A stretch of 28,932 nucleotides of DNA, taken from assembly GCA_030620005.1 (NCBI GenBank), contig JAUXAJ010000026.1, positions 1 to 28,932 on the forward strand, in the 5' to 3' direction. Below, piece after piece: positions 15,908 to 24,228 of the stretch (within the stretch, counting starts at the first letter, position 1; each line of letters starts with the position of its first letter). The translations under genes and the position numbers were made by a program. The DNA comes from Promethearchaeota archaeon (GTDB lineage Archaea > Asgardarchaeota > Lokiarchaeia > Sigynarchaeales > SOKP01). The notes beneath the pieces were generated by a model. That model was not told where the DNA came from. It searched no databases and saw only the letters and a list, made by a program, of their open reading frames with translations.

Positions 15908-17713
15908 ATGTCTTTACCCTTTTACAAGGGATTTGTTGATTTAACGAAGGATGGTAAGCAATTTTTATACTCTTCCAATCATTCTGGGAAGCCTCAGCTT
16001 TACATGAAGTCCGTTGATCCGAATTCAGAACCTAGGCAATTAACTTTCGGAGATTTGCACGTAAAAATGGGGTATTTTTCTCCGAATGAGAAATTTATAG
16101 CATTCCAAGCCGAAGATTTTGGAAACGAGTTATTTCACGTCTATGTCCTAAACTTAAAGGATAAGGAATTAACTCCCAAAAAACTCTCAATAAAAGCTTA
16201 TTTCTCTGACAGCCTTTCTTGGAATCCAAATGGTAAAGAAGTTGCTAGAGCTGTCGGCCTTCTAACAGGTGGAAAAAATGGTATAGAGATTTTTAACGTG
16301 GAAACGGGAGAGACCTTATTATTTCACGAATCCCCAAATCCAGTGGGAGATGTACAATATTCTCCAGATGGTAAATGGATTGCTTATACAGCAGTCGTAC
16401 ATGGAGGAAAAGGATCAGAAGTTCGTGTTCAGAATAGAGAAAATCCAGCTGATATCAATGTATATAGCATTAACGATCATGCAAACGAAATGCAACCTTG
16501 TTGGTCCCCCGATGGAAAATGGCTTGCTTATGTAACAAATTCAGGAGAAACGTGGCATGTCGCCGTTCAAAAATTTTTAGGAAACAAGTTAATTCATTTA
16601 GATTTAAACGAGCAAGAAGAAGTTGTTACTAATGAATCAGGAACGTCTGATTTTAAGCTTCATTGGCATCCAAGTAGTAAAAAAATTTATTACATCTATA
16701 CAAAGCATAGTCGTTCTTACATACGTGGACATTTATTAACCAACGAAAAAGAGGAGCCTTTACCTTTTCGTGACGGTGAAAACGGTCCCTTTAATCTAAA
16801 TGAAAATGGAAACGTTTTTGTATCGTTTCATTCTTCCATGACTTGTCCCAGTGGAATTTTTTATCACGAGATCGGTTCAAAAGGGAGTTATCGCGTGACT
16901 CCTAAAGATCACGAAGACTATTTAATAGAAATGCTTTCAAGACCGCAATCGATTTGGTTTGAGTCCTTTGACGGATTAAAAATCCATGGGTGGTATTTGG
17001 AGGGGAAAGGTGCTAGCAAAGAAAATCCAGCAAGAGCAATCCTTTACATTCATGGTGGACCTGCAGATCAAGTATTTGACGAATTTGCTCAAGGAGTTTA
17101 CTTACAAACGTTCAGTCAATTGGGGTATTGCGTTTTTGCAATAAATTATAGGGGCAGCACGGGATACGGTAATGAATTTAAGAAGAGCAATAAAATGGAT
17201 TATGGAGGAAGTGACCTCGAAGATTGCGTTCATGCCGCGAAATGGTTGAGAACGAGACCAGAAATAAATCCTGATAAAATTGCGATAGCTGGAGGCTCTT
17301 TCGGGGGCTTCATGACGTTAATAGCTTTAACTAAGAAGCCAAAAGTATTTAACGCAGGAGTTGCGTTAGTACCTGTTGTTGACTGGATTTCAACCTTTAA
17401 AATGTTTGGAGAATATTACACGGAAGCTTTTGGAGGAACGCCTGAAGAGCAAGTAGAATTGTATAGAGACAGATCCCCGATAACTCACGTTAGAAACATA
17501 AAGTCTCCTGTTTTAATAATCGCTGGGGCTACCGATGCTCGATGCCCAATAGAACCTATAAGAAAGTTCGTAGGTGAATTAAAAGAAATGGAGCACCCTC
17601 ACGTGTACATTGAAAGAGGTCAGGATGGCCACACCTCGATGTTGGAAAGTGCGGGCGATAGAATTAAAGACTTTAGAGCCATAATGAAGTTTTTGAAGAA
17701 ATCGCTAAAATAA
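15908..17713 (+). CDS. S9 family peptidase (acylaminoacyl-peptidase/oligopeptidase type)
   Basis: A 601-residue serine peptidase: a beta-propeller (about 10-320, with WD40-like SPDGKWIAY and SPDGKWLAY repeats at 152-160 and 200-208) followed by an alpha/beta-hydrolase domain. The oxyanion motif is HGG (382-384). The triad is Ser464 (GGSFGG), Asp543 (ATDARCP) and His575 (GQDGH). No signal peptide is seen, so it should trim short peptides or N-acylated peptides in the cytoplasm. Its upstream region holds operator B, shared with the M55 gene. A membrane-protein gene follows 51 bp downstream on the same strand and may be co-transcribed. Confidence 0.9.
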   Translation: MSLPFYKGFVDLTKDGKQFLYSSNHSGKPQLYMKSVDPNSEPRQLTFGDLHVKMGYFSPNEKFIAFQAEDFGNELFHVYVLNLKDKELTPKKLSIKAYFSDSLSWNPNGKEVARAVGLLTGGKNGIEIFNVETGETLLFHESPNPVGDVQYSPDGKWIAYTAVVHGGKGSEVRVQNRENPADINVYSINDHANEMQPCWSPDGKWLAYVTNSGETWHVAVQKFLGNKLIHLDLNEQEEVVTNESGTSDFKLHWHPSSKKIYYIYTKHSRSYIRGHLLTNEKEEPLPFRDGENGPFNLNENGNVFVSFHSSMTCPSGIFYHEIGSKGSYRVTPKDHEDYLIEMLSRPQSIWFESFDGLKIHGWYLEGKGASKENPARAILYIHGGPADQVFDEFAQGVYLQTFSQLGYCVFAINYRGSTGYGNEFKKSNKMDYGGSDLEDCVHAAKWLRTRPEINPDKIAIAGGSFGGFMTLIALTKKPKVFNAGVALVPVVDWISTFKMFGEYYTEAFGGTPEEQVELYRDRSPITHVRNIKSPVLIIAGATDARCPIEPIRKFVGELKEMEHPHVYIERGQDGHTSMLESAGDRIKDFRAIMKFLKKSLK

Positions 17714-17764
17714 TTAATTAGTAAATGAAATTTTATATATCATTTAGTAGAAGTTACACTAGAC

Positions 17765-18598
17765 ATGAAAAAACTTTCAAGAAATGCTCTAATTATTTGG
17801 CTTTTAATTCCGGCTTTCACAGGGATATTCGTAATAGTTGTTAATCAAATTTCCAACTTTGATATGTCGTGGAATCCAAATATAGATATCCCATCGATTT
17901 TTTTCATGGTATTGCTATTTTTGACTAATGTAGCATTAATTGTTAGAATCCTGCCCCGCTATAAACAGAATAAATTAGAAGTTGTGCTTATTCTCTTGTG
18001 CTTTTTATCATGTGTTGGCTTAGCAGGGATTTTTTCTGCCTCATGGTCGCTTCTTTCTTTCGAAAACGAAAAATTAAATTTCTTTTGGTTAAGTATAACT
18101 ACGTTCATGTTATATCCGAGTTTATTCTTCTTGTATTATTTCAATTTAGAGTTGTTTTGGAAGGGTCTCGAATTCGGACGTAACAAAAGAAACTTTATCA
18201 TCTTTACTCTCTATCTCATTTTCATAGAAATTTTAAACGTTTTCAATGTTTTCATTACTTTCGTGGATCAGTGGTTTTATGTTCTTAATTTTTTTCTTCT
18301 TGGCGTAGCTGGACTATATTCGTCAGGAATGATAACATGGTCGGGATTCAATGTCTCGAAAAAAGTCATGGAACCATTACCCAAAAAAGGAATAAGACTA
18401 ATTGGATACGCTGGTTTATCCAATTTCTGCGCCTTTGTTTTTAACATGATTCATAACATGATATATATAAACATCGAAAGTGAAACTCGACCACTTTTAT
18501 GGCTCTCTTGGCTAGCTTGGTCTGTAGGATCAGTTCTACTATATTTCGGTATTACAATACCAATATACAAGGCTAAACTTAAGAGCAAGAATTTATAG
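17765..18598 (+). CDS. Integral membrane protein, 7-8 helices, unknown function
   Basis: I do not recognise this 277-residue protein. Hydrophobic segments of helix length lie near 8-27, 43-63, 72-95, 105-127, 142-164, 168-190, 209-232 and 243-266, so eight (perhaps seven) membrane spans. Loops are short and basic (RYKQNK 65-70, EFGRNKRN 135-142, KKVMEPLPKKG at about 198-208), consistent with a polytopic inner-membrane protein. No transporter signature is visible. It lies 51 bp behind the S9 peptidase on the same strand and ends facing the AbrB-type gene. A role in peptide uptake or sensing would be a guess from context only. Confidence 0.6.
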   Translation: MKKLSRNALIIWLLIPAFTGIFVIVVNQISNFDMSWNPNIDIPSIFFMVLLFLTNVALIVRILPRYKQNKLEVVLILLCFLSCVGLAGIFSASWSLLSFENEKLNFFWLSITTFMLYPSLFFLYYFNLELFWKGLEFGRNKRNFIIFTLYLIFIEILNVFNVFITFVDQWFYVLNFFLLGVAGLYSSGMITWSGFNVSKKVMEPLPKKGIRLIGYAGLSNFCAFVFNMIHNMIYINIESETRPLLWLSWLAWSVGSVLLYFGITIPIYKAKLKSKNL

Positions 18599-18717
18599 AT
18601 TTACTATACGAAAACATTTCGTCTTAATTGATCGCTCAATAAAATTAATATGTTTGGACGCTCGTCCATTGACATTTTCTTACTAATCTCTTTTTCTCTC
18701 TTCTTTTCATGTATATT

Positions 18718-19329
18718 TTACTTTTCATCAGGATCCAAACCTATTCCAAAAACTTTCACTTCTTCCGCATTTAAGTTTTTTATATAAATGTTGATGTCTT
18801 CTGGAATTGGGCTAACAACTCTCCATTCAAGGGTGTTTTTCTTTTTAATTTGAAAAGCGATGGATTTTTTAAGAATGACGCTTCTTTTTGACAGCTTAGG
18901 TACTGCCATTAAATAAGAGCCTTTCTTAAGGTTTAAATCACTTCTTAATAATTTAGGAAGTCCAATTCTTCCTCCTTTTTCCATTCTTGACGTGGGAACT
19001 GTTATTTCTATTCCGTCATCGATTTTTAAAATTTTAATTTTTTTCCCTTTCTTTAAATCCGATTTTCTATCCCAGATGGTTTCAATAAAACCTTCAATAT
19101 TTTTTTGATATCGTTCTGGTAGAACTTCAGATTCAAGATAAAAAGTAGCCGTATTTGGAGGTATATTTTCAATATTTAATTTTTTAATACGAATTTCTTG
19201 TTTCTCTTTTGACCAGATTGCTAAAACTTTTGGATTTTCCTTTTCTTGAATGTCTAATACTTCGAGTAAAGAGGGTGGAATAACGATCCGATGTTTCTTA
19301 TCGATTCTTATAATTTCTATTTTATCCAT
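18718..19329 (-). CDS. Protein with two AbrB/SpoVT-like domains
   Basis: A 203-residue protein with two swapped-hairpin-like segments. The first is IIRIDKKHRIVIPPSLLEVL (6-25) and continues to IRIKK (50). The second is EKGGRIGLPKLLRSDLNLKK (117-136) and continues to VILKK (155). Each follows the D-x-x-x-R-I-x-I/L-P-x-x-L pattern of AbrB-type DNA-binding domains. A middle region (60-105) and a tail (156-203) are unassigned. In archaea such proteins act as transcription factors or antitoxin-like partners. It lies 80 bp behind the AbgA-like gene and between operators B and C, which makes it a candidate regulator of the local palindromes, though AbrB domains usually do not need such a palindrome. 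Confidence 0.6.
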   Translation of the reverse strand: MDKIEIIRIDKKHRIVIPPSLLEVLDIQEKENPKVLAIWSKEKQEIRIKKLNIENIPPNTATFYLESEVLPERYQKNIEGFIETIWDRKSDLKKGKKIKILKIDDGIEITVPTSRMEKGGRIGLPKLLRSDLNLKKGSYLMAVPKLSKRSVILKKSIAFQIKKKNTLEWRVVSPIPEDINIYIKNLNAEEVKVFGIGLDPDEK

Positions 19330-19409
19330 GAAAAGAAATCAATCCGTTTTGGTACAATAAATAATACTATATTTAAATAATAATTTGAGGATATTTAACA
19401 ATAGTTTAA

Positions 19410-20798
19410 TCATACTCGCGTTTGAAGTAATTTCTCAATCATGTTAATAGTGAGATTAACGCCCGCAGTCATTAATTCTTCATCTATATTCATTTTTCTA
19501 GTGTGCAATTCCCCGAATTGACCTTTATTCGTATCGGAGACAATGATTGAATACAAGCACTTTCCACCGTGTTTAACAATTTCGTTCATCATGTAAACAT
19601 CGTCATCGGTGCCCATTTCTCCAAAGGGCACGTTAGAAACGGTCTCTCCGTACATTTCTTTCCAGGTTTCTTCTGCCAATCTCATCAATCCGGGATCGTT
19701 CTGTTCCCACGCAGGATAGCACCATTCGGTATCTCTTATTATCTGCACATCAACATCATACAAACGAGCGGCATTTTCCATGATCTCCCTGGCTCTTTTT
19801 GCTAGATATTCGGTATGATCGTTATTATCCGCTCTAATCGTGAGAGTAAACGTAACTGGAAAAGTTGGATAATTTCCTTGAGTAAAACTTTGCACGGTTA
19901 TTTGGAACTGCCCATCCATTCTTTTTGGGATGGCTTGTAAGTTGTGATATGCTGTAGTGGCTGCTTTCAAAGTGTTGTCGTATCTTTGAGGAATGCGGGT
20001 GTATCCCTTGGCATAAGCGGTAAGAAAGTCGGCAGAAGTTTTTATCTTTCCTTCTTGTTTGGCTTGTACTAATTTTTTTAATAGATCTTGTTCTTCAGAC
20101 ATCGTTTTAGCACTAAATTCGACCTTATAAGTTTCAATTGACCTTAGAAAAATGTTTACAGCGTAAAATAATCCACCTAGCGGCTTTACGGCGTCGTGAT
20201 AGGCAAAGTAATAATCAATTTCTCGCATGATAGGGAGTTTCGCGAAGTTTTTTGCACCGTGACCTCCTTCTTCCGCTGGCGTGAAGGTCAAAACAAATTT
20301 TCCGGATAATCTATTCTTATTCTCAGAAATATATTCGGCCAATCCTAATCCAATGGTGATATGGACATCGTGCCCACAGGCGTGCATTTTTCCCTCGTTT
20401 TTAGACCTCCATCCTTCTTTAGCAGGGTTGTGATTTTTTCTCTTGGCCTCTTTAATCGGAAGGGCGTCAATATCCGCTTCGAATTGAAAAACAGGTCCTG
20501 TTTTACCCGTGTCAAGAATACCCATTACACCCGTTAATCCTCCTTTCATCTTTTCGAGATACTTAATGTTAGCACCGTGTTCTATGGCATCTTGATAACA
20601 CTTCTCAATAATATCTTCTTCAGGGACCATCTCTCTTAAATCAGGCTGAATGATTTCTTTTCCAATTGTTAATTCAAATCCCAATTTTTCTAAATACTCA
20701 CATATTGTTGCCGTAGTCCAGAATTCTGTCCATAATGTTTCGGGATATTGATGGAATTCACGGCGCATGGCGGGTAAATCTTCTAAGATTTTTCCCAT
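19410..20798 (-). CDS. M20 amidohydrolase, AbgA-like
   Basis: A 462-residue M20D metallohydrolase that resembles AbgA, one half of the p-aminobenzoyl-glutamate hydrolase. The start RREFHQYPETLWTEF (12-26), GGLTGVMGILDTGKTGPV (86-103) and HACGHD (139-144) follow that subfamily. Metal ligands should be Cys141, His143, Glu177 and His201, with Glu176 in PAEEGGHGA as general base. A late His (GELHTRK) near the C-terminus completes the site. The family cuts acyl or aroyl groups from amino acids. Its partner-like AbgB gene lies divergent across a 275-bp spacer holding operator C. No AbgT-type transporter is in the window. Confidence 0.82.
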   Translation of the reverse strand: MGKILEDLPAMRREFHQYPETLWTEFWTTATICEYLEKLGFELTIGKEIIQPDLREMVPEEDIIEKCYQDAIEHGANIKYLEKMKGGLTGVMGILDTGKTGPVFQFEADIDALPIKEAKRKNHNPAKEGWRSKNEGKMHACGHDVHITIGLGLAEYISENKNRLSGKFVLTFTPAEEGGHGAKNFAKLPIMREIDYYFAYHDAVKPLGGLFYAVNIFLRSIETYKVEFSAKTMSEEQDLLKKLVQAKQEGKIKTSADFLTAYAKGYTRIPQRYDNTLKAATTAYHNLQAIPKRMDGQFQITVQSFTQGNYPTFPVTFTLTIRADNNDHTEYLAKRAREIMENAARLYDVDVQIIRDTEWCYPAWEQNDPGLMRLAEETWKEMYGETVSNVPFGEMGTDDDVYMMNEIVKHGGKCLYSIIVSDTNKGQFGELHTRKMNIDEELMTAGVNLTINMIEKLLQTRV

Positions 20799-20844
20799 TA
20801 TTCTTCACTTATTTTTGTTAATTCATGATTTAATGATTAAATTG

Positions 20845-20866
20845 TGTTATTAATTATTAATTAAAA
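20845..20866 (-). promoter_or_regulatory. AT-rich TATA-like box of the AbgA-like gene
   Basis: TTAATTAATAATTAATA (read leftward) sits directly next to operator C and about 50-65 nt before the AbgA-like ATG. Placement beside the palindrome mirrors the S9 promoter. The low complexity of the spacer keeps confidence low. Confidence 0.3.
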
Positions 20867-20870
20867 AATC

Positions 20871-20887
20871 TTTCCCATTTTGGGAAA
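20871..20887. promoter_or_regulatory. Palindromic operator C, TTTCCCATTTTGGGAAA
   Basis: The same 7-3-7 palindrome as A and B, with spacer TTT instead of AAA. The near edge is 73 nt from the AbgA-like ATG, the same distance as operator A from its gene, and 186 nt from the AbgB-like ATG on the other side. A single further TTTCCCA half-site lies at 20791-20797 over the AbgA-like start codon but may be chance. Confidence 0.7.
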
Positions 20888-21073
20888 AACGAAAATTCAA
20901 ACTATAAGGTTAAAAAATAAAAAATTAAAGTTGTTATTGGATTAGATTCAATTTAATGTTTAATACTTTTTTTAATATATATATTATGCTTGTTTGATTA
21001 AAAAATTAAAAAACCCATGATGTGTTTAATAATACTATTCTAGAATAAACAAATTTTAAACGTGTGAATAATA

Positions 21074-22516
21074 ATGCCAAAAATGTATAGAAAATATATG
21101 AGTTGGATCAGAGCAAATAAAGAAATGCTAATAAATGTTAGCGATAAAATCTGGGAATTTGCAGAAACAGGATTAGAAGAACACAAGTCTTCTGAATTAC
21201 TAGTAAAAACTTTTGAAGAAGCTGGTTTTACTGTAGATAAAGGAGTTGCAAACATGCCCACTGCGTTTGTTGCCAGTTATGGGAGCGGAAAACCTGTAAT
21301 CGCAATTTTAGGTGAATACGATGCACTACCGGGGTTAAGTAATAAAACAGAACCTAAAAGAAATCCCTTGAAGGAGGGAGCACCTGGACACGGATGTGGA
21401 CACAATCTTCTTGGCACTGCGGGATTAGGAGGGGCTATAGCCGTAAAAGAGGCAATTGATGCAGGTGATGCAAAAGGAACGATTCGGTATTACGGGTGCC
21501 CAGCGGAAGAAACATTCAATACTAAGGGATATATGATTAAGCCGGGTAATCTCTTTGAAGATGTTGACATAACTCTCACGTGGCATCCATCTGAATTTAA
21601 TGTGATCATGAACATGACTGTTCTCGCAATGAACTCTGTAGTATTCAAGTTTCACGGTCGAACGGCTCATGCTGCGGGTGACCCTTTCAATGGTCGTAGT
21701 GCCTTGGATGCTGTAGAACTCATGAATGTAGGTGCTAATTACATGAGAGAGCACATAATACCTGATGCTAGATTACATTATATTATAACAAATGGAGGCG
21801 TAGCCCCAAATATTGTGCCCGATGAAGCTGAAGTATATTATTTCGTGCGTGCGCCAGAGAGGTATCAAGTGGAAGAATTATACCAAAGATTGATCAAAGT
21901 TGCGAAAGGAGCTACATTAATGACTGAAACTGAAATGGAAATAGATTTTTTGAGTGGAACATATAATACCATCCATAATAATGTCGTTAGCGTGGTAATC
22001 ATGGAAAATATGAGGAAAGTTGGACCACCAAGGTTCAATAAAGAAGAACTTGAGTTTGCACGCGAACTGAACAAGTCCATACCCCCTAATTCCTTAGATG
22101 GTATCAAAAAGCTAATTCCGCCAGAATACATGGATATTGCGATGAAGGTATTCAGCGAACCACTTTGTCCAATCGTACTTCCAGACATAGGTAAGGGTCA
22201 AGTCTTACCAGGTTCTACAGATGTTTCTGATGTATCTTGGTATACTCCATTAGGAGAATTCAGTATTGCTACCCAAACAATGGGAAGTCCAGGCCATTCG
22301 TGGCAGATTGTGGCCACTTCTGGAATGAGCATTGGTCATAAAGGAATGCTAGCAGCAGCAAAAATATTAGCATTGTCTGCGATTGATTTCATGAATAATC
22401 CTGATTTAGTAGAAAAAGCCAAAAAAGAATATGAAGAAACATTTAAAGATAAACCTTACGAAAGTCCATTTCCTGAAGGTCATCAACCTCCTTTTCACAG
22501 GTTGAAAACTCAATAA
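21074..22516 (+). CDS. M20 amidohydrolase, AbgB-like
   Basis: A 480-residue M20D hydrolase, close in length to Escherichia coli AbgB (about 481). It has the AbgB hallmarks LGEYDALPGLSN (79-90), GHGCGHNLLGT (105-115) and PAEET (143-147), with Cys108, His110, Glu146 and His171 as likely metal ligands and Glu145 as base. The dimerisation domain begins near FHGRTAHAAGDPF (193-205). In E. coli AbgA and AbgB form one enzyme for p-aminobenzoyl-glutamate, a folate breakdown product. Related M20 proteins hydrolyse indole-acetyl- or other N-acyl-amino acids. Here the two genes are divergent instead of one operon. A TATA-like TTTTAATATATATATTATG lies near 20968-20986. Confidence 0.85.
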   Translation: MPKMYRKYMSWIRANKEMLINVSDKIWEFAETGLEEHKSSELLVKTFEEAGFTVDKGVANMPTAFVASYGSGKPVIAILGEYDALPGLSNKTEPKRNPLKEGAPGHGCGHNLLGTAGLGGAIAVKEAIDAGDAKGTIRYYGCPAEETFNTKGYMIKPGNLFEDVDITLTWHPSEFNVIMNMTVLAMNSVVFKFHGRTAHAAGDPFNGRSALDAVELMNVGANYMREHIIPDARLHYIITNGGVAPNIVPDEAEVYYFVRAPERYQVEELYQRLIKVAKGATLMTETEMEIDFLSGTYNTIHNNVVSVVIMENMRKVGPPRFNKEELEFARELNKSIPPNSLDGIKKLIPPEYMDIAMKVFSEPLCPIVLPDIGKGQVLPGSTDVSDVSWYTPLGEFSIATQTMGSPGHSWQIVATSGMSIGHKGMLAAAKILALSAIDFMNNPDLVEKAKKEYEETFKDKPYESPFPEGHQPPFHRLKTQ

Positions 22517-22555
22517 TTTTTTCTATTTTTTATTTTTCAACTTATATTTTATATA

Positions 22556-22654
22556 CTAACTTGTGAATTCCTTAATACTCGAAATAACCAGTTCAGGTTC
22601 ATCAATCATTACCCAATGCTTGGAAATTTGATTAAAAGTAAAATTTGATATTTT
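22556..22654 (-). pseudogene. Relic of an alpha/beta-hydrolase C-terminus
   Basis: Read leftward, KISNFTFNQISKHWVMIDE continues as PELVISSIKEFTS and then stops. This fits the end of alpha/beta-hydrolase proteins, where the catalytic His lies in a (G/K)HW motif followed by E-x-P-E and a final helix ending in EF. An in-frame TAA precedes KIS, and no remaining upstream part is recognisable. It is a short fossil of about 33 codons. Confidence 0.55.
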
Positions 22655-22678
22655 TTAATTGATTTTAAATGTAAATAA
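22639..22678. repeat. 40-bp dispersed repeat, copy 1
   Basis: 35 of 40 bases match 24189-24228. The stretch runs from TAAAATTTGATATTT to GTAAATAA. It overlaps the upstream end of the hydrolase relic. Origin unknown. Confidence 0.55.
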
Positions 22679-22782
22679 TTAATTAATGGGAAGAGGAAAT
22701 TATTCAACTTCAAGTAAGATCTTGTCCAAACACTTATCAATAAGGAAAAGAAAATCGAAAATATTTAACAAATAAATATTTG

Positions 22783-23154
22783 CTAATCTTTCTTATCGTT
22801 TTTAGAAGATTCTTTTTCTTCCCATTCTTTGAATTTCAATTCTAAAATGTTTGTCAATTCTGTCAGTGAATTATCATTGACAATTAAATAATCTCCATCA
22901 ATCGTAAAACCGAAGTCCTTTGCCCATTCGAAAACTTTTTTGTTGAAAATCGTTTTTTCTAACCCTAGAGCATCTTGCATTCTATTTAAGTTAATTCGCT
23001 TCGATACATCCAATAATTCTTTAACTTTTTCTAAAAGTTCTTTATCATTATAAAATTTCGCAATATCTTGCTTTTCGAATAAAGATACTGCCGGATCCTT
23101 GACTGATGTTCTCTTTTCCATTACTTTCTTGAGAATTTCTTCATTATCATGCAT
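22783..23154 (-). CDS. Small winged-helix-like protein
   Basis: A 123-residue, highly charged protein that I cannot name. Residues 38-93 (KELLEKVKELL, then INLNRMQDALGL, FNKKVFEWAKDFGF and DGDYLIVN) have the helix-helix-helix-wing layout of a winged-helix or PCI-like domain, a form common in small Asgard proteins of unknown role. The tail (107-123) is a run of Lys, Glu, Ser and Asp and is likely disordered. It stands alone, intact, inside a stretch of decayed genes. A TATA-like region lies about 60-70 nt upstream. DNA binding is possible but unproven. Confidence 0.55.
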   Translation of the reverse strand: MHDNEEILKKVMEKRTSVKDPAVSLFEKQDIAKFYNDKELLEKVKELLDVSKRINLNRMQDALGLEKTIFNKKVFEWAKDFGFTIDGDYLIVNDNSLTELTNILELKFKEWEEKESSKNDKKD

Positions 23155-23369
23155 GTTTTAACCTTTGAATGAATCTCTCTTATAAATAAAAATTTCCCTC
23201 GTTATTAAAATAAACGAAATTTAAATAGAAAAATGTTATTCTGCTCAATAAACATGTTTTAATTGATTTTCATCTTATTCTTTTATTCGCAAGGATTTTT
23301 GCGTCTTCTTTTGTTCGACATCACAATTCTGCAAACTTTAATAAAAAGGGATATTAATAATATTTAGCT
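23155..23369. other. Intergenic AT-rich spacer
   Basis: Upstream region of the small winged-helix gene (leftward) and of the glycosidase relic (rightward). It holds AT-rich promoter-like stretches (ATTTAAATTTCG leftward). I see no gene, RNA or repeat in it. Confidence 0.4.
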
Positions 23370-23480
23370 ATGAGTTCAAAAAAAACGTTAGATCGAAACC
23401 AGATTCCCGAACCTATATTTGAATCCAATCCTCAATTTATTGAATTATATTGGAAAGCTTGGGAATATGAATATCACTGA
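23370..23480 (+). pseudogene. Relic N-terminus of a glycoside-hydrolase-like protein
   Basis: A 36-codon ORF begins MSSKKTLDRNQIPEP and continues IFESNPQFIELYWKAWEYEYH before a TGA. The pattern IPEPI-x(6)-ELYWKAWE is typical for the start of large sugar-active enzymes of the (alpha/alpha)6 type, in which a full protein would run for 500 residues or more. Everything after the first helix is lost. Its end overlaps the end of an oxidoreductase relic on the other strand. Confidence 0.5.
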
Positions 23481-23875
23481 TTTACAACGGCAACTAGCTT
23501 TTTCTCATCAGCTAAATCAGCTATCTCTCTCATGTGTCGATATTGGTCATAGTCCACTAAGAATGGCTTTTCTGAAATTATGTGAACATCATTGTTTATC
23601 GCCTCATCTATGTATCTAGTATGTAACTGAGGAGGGCAAGTAATAATTGTAATATCGGGTTTCTCTTCTTTATACGCTAAAGAAAGATCAGCGAACTTTT
23701 TAGCATCTCCAAATCCAAACAACCGTAATTTTTTAAGCTGTTTAGGAATTGGGTCGCACGCGGAGATAATATTGAGGCGATATTTTCCCTCTAAGGCGGT
23801 ATTCAATTTCTTAATTGATCACATCCAGGCGGCTTAGACTTCTCCGCAGCCGCAGAAAATTATTTTGTATTCCCA
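23474..23875 (-). pseudogene. Broken GFO/IDH/MocA-type oxidoreductase
   Basis: One leftward frame reads KIIFCGCGEV, stop, AAWM, stop, SIKKLNTALEGKYRLNI, then a long open stretch with SACDP, PDITIITCPPQLH and HIISEKPF. This is the N-terminal NAD(P)-binding Rossmann domain of the GFO/IDH/MocA family: glycine motif GCGEV, the Asp after the second strand, and the E-K-P motif. Two in-frame stops interrupt it, and the C-terminal two thirds are gone. It cannot be translated from its own start. A TTG at 23806 gives a 110-residue fragment, which I regard as part of the relic. Confidence 0.75.
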
Positions 23876-24053
23876 TTATTTTAACATTAGATTTAGTTAT
23901 TCTAGGATTAACGATAAATATTTTTGGAAATTCTTGATCAATAAATCCCTGTAATAAAATATTTCCCAAACCACCTTTCCTACTCACACCATAAATTGCC
24001 AGAGACCTTGAATGGAAGATAGCATCAATTTCCGAAATTAAATCAGTCAACAA
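23876..24053 (-). pseudogene. Relic N-terminus of an ADP-forming acyl-CoA synthetase
   Basis: From a TTG at 24053 the frame reads LISEIDAIFHSRSLAIYGVS, then RKGGLGNILLQGF and PKIFIVNPR. This is the start of the CoA-binding domain of NDP-forming acyl-CoA synthetases, with S-x-A-I-x-G-x-S and V-N-P as landmarks. Only about 60 of the expected several hundred residues remain. The frame runs on into the oxidoreductase relic in a different frame and ends there at 23811. The junction near 23875 looks like a deletion that joined two dead genes. Confidence 0.65.
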
Positions 24054-24181
24054 AAACTAACCTTTTTATACATGGAACAAAACTTATGAAATGACAAGCT
24101 TATCTCGTCATCGATAAGACTTAAAGTCTCTTCTATTATTTTCATAGCATTCATATCTAATTGTTGTGCCAAATAATTTTT
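24047..24181 (-). pseudogene. Unassigned ORF remnant of 44 codons
   Basis: A leftward frame without its own clear start reads KNYLAQQLDMNAMKIIEET, then SLIDDEISLSFHKFCSMYKK, and stops at 24047, just overlapping the start of the synthetase relic. The residue mix looks like real helical protein rather than random AT-rich frame. I do not recognise the family. It may be the C-terminus of the gene that once lay upstream of the synthetase. Confidence 0.3.
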
Positions 24182-24188
24182 TCATAAA

Positions 24189-24228
24189 TAAAATTTGATA
24201 TTTCATGATTGATTTTAATTGTAAACAA
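24189..24228. repeat. 40-bp dispersed repeat, copy 2
   Basis: Second copy of the repeat at 22639-22678, with five mismatches. It ends 31 nt before the GTG start of the M24 peptidase gene, so it may now be part of that promoter. Confidence 0.55.

Noticed and set aside
22686..22775. Plus-strand 29-codon ORF (MGRGNYSTSSKILSK...) after the 40-bp repeat
   Set aside because: Short, basic and inside a decayed region; no evidence of selection or family.
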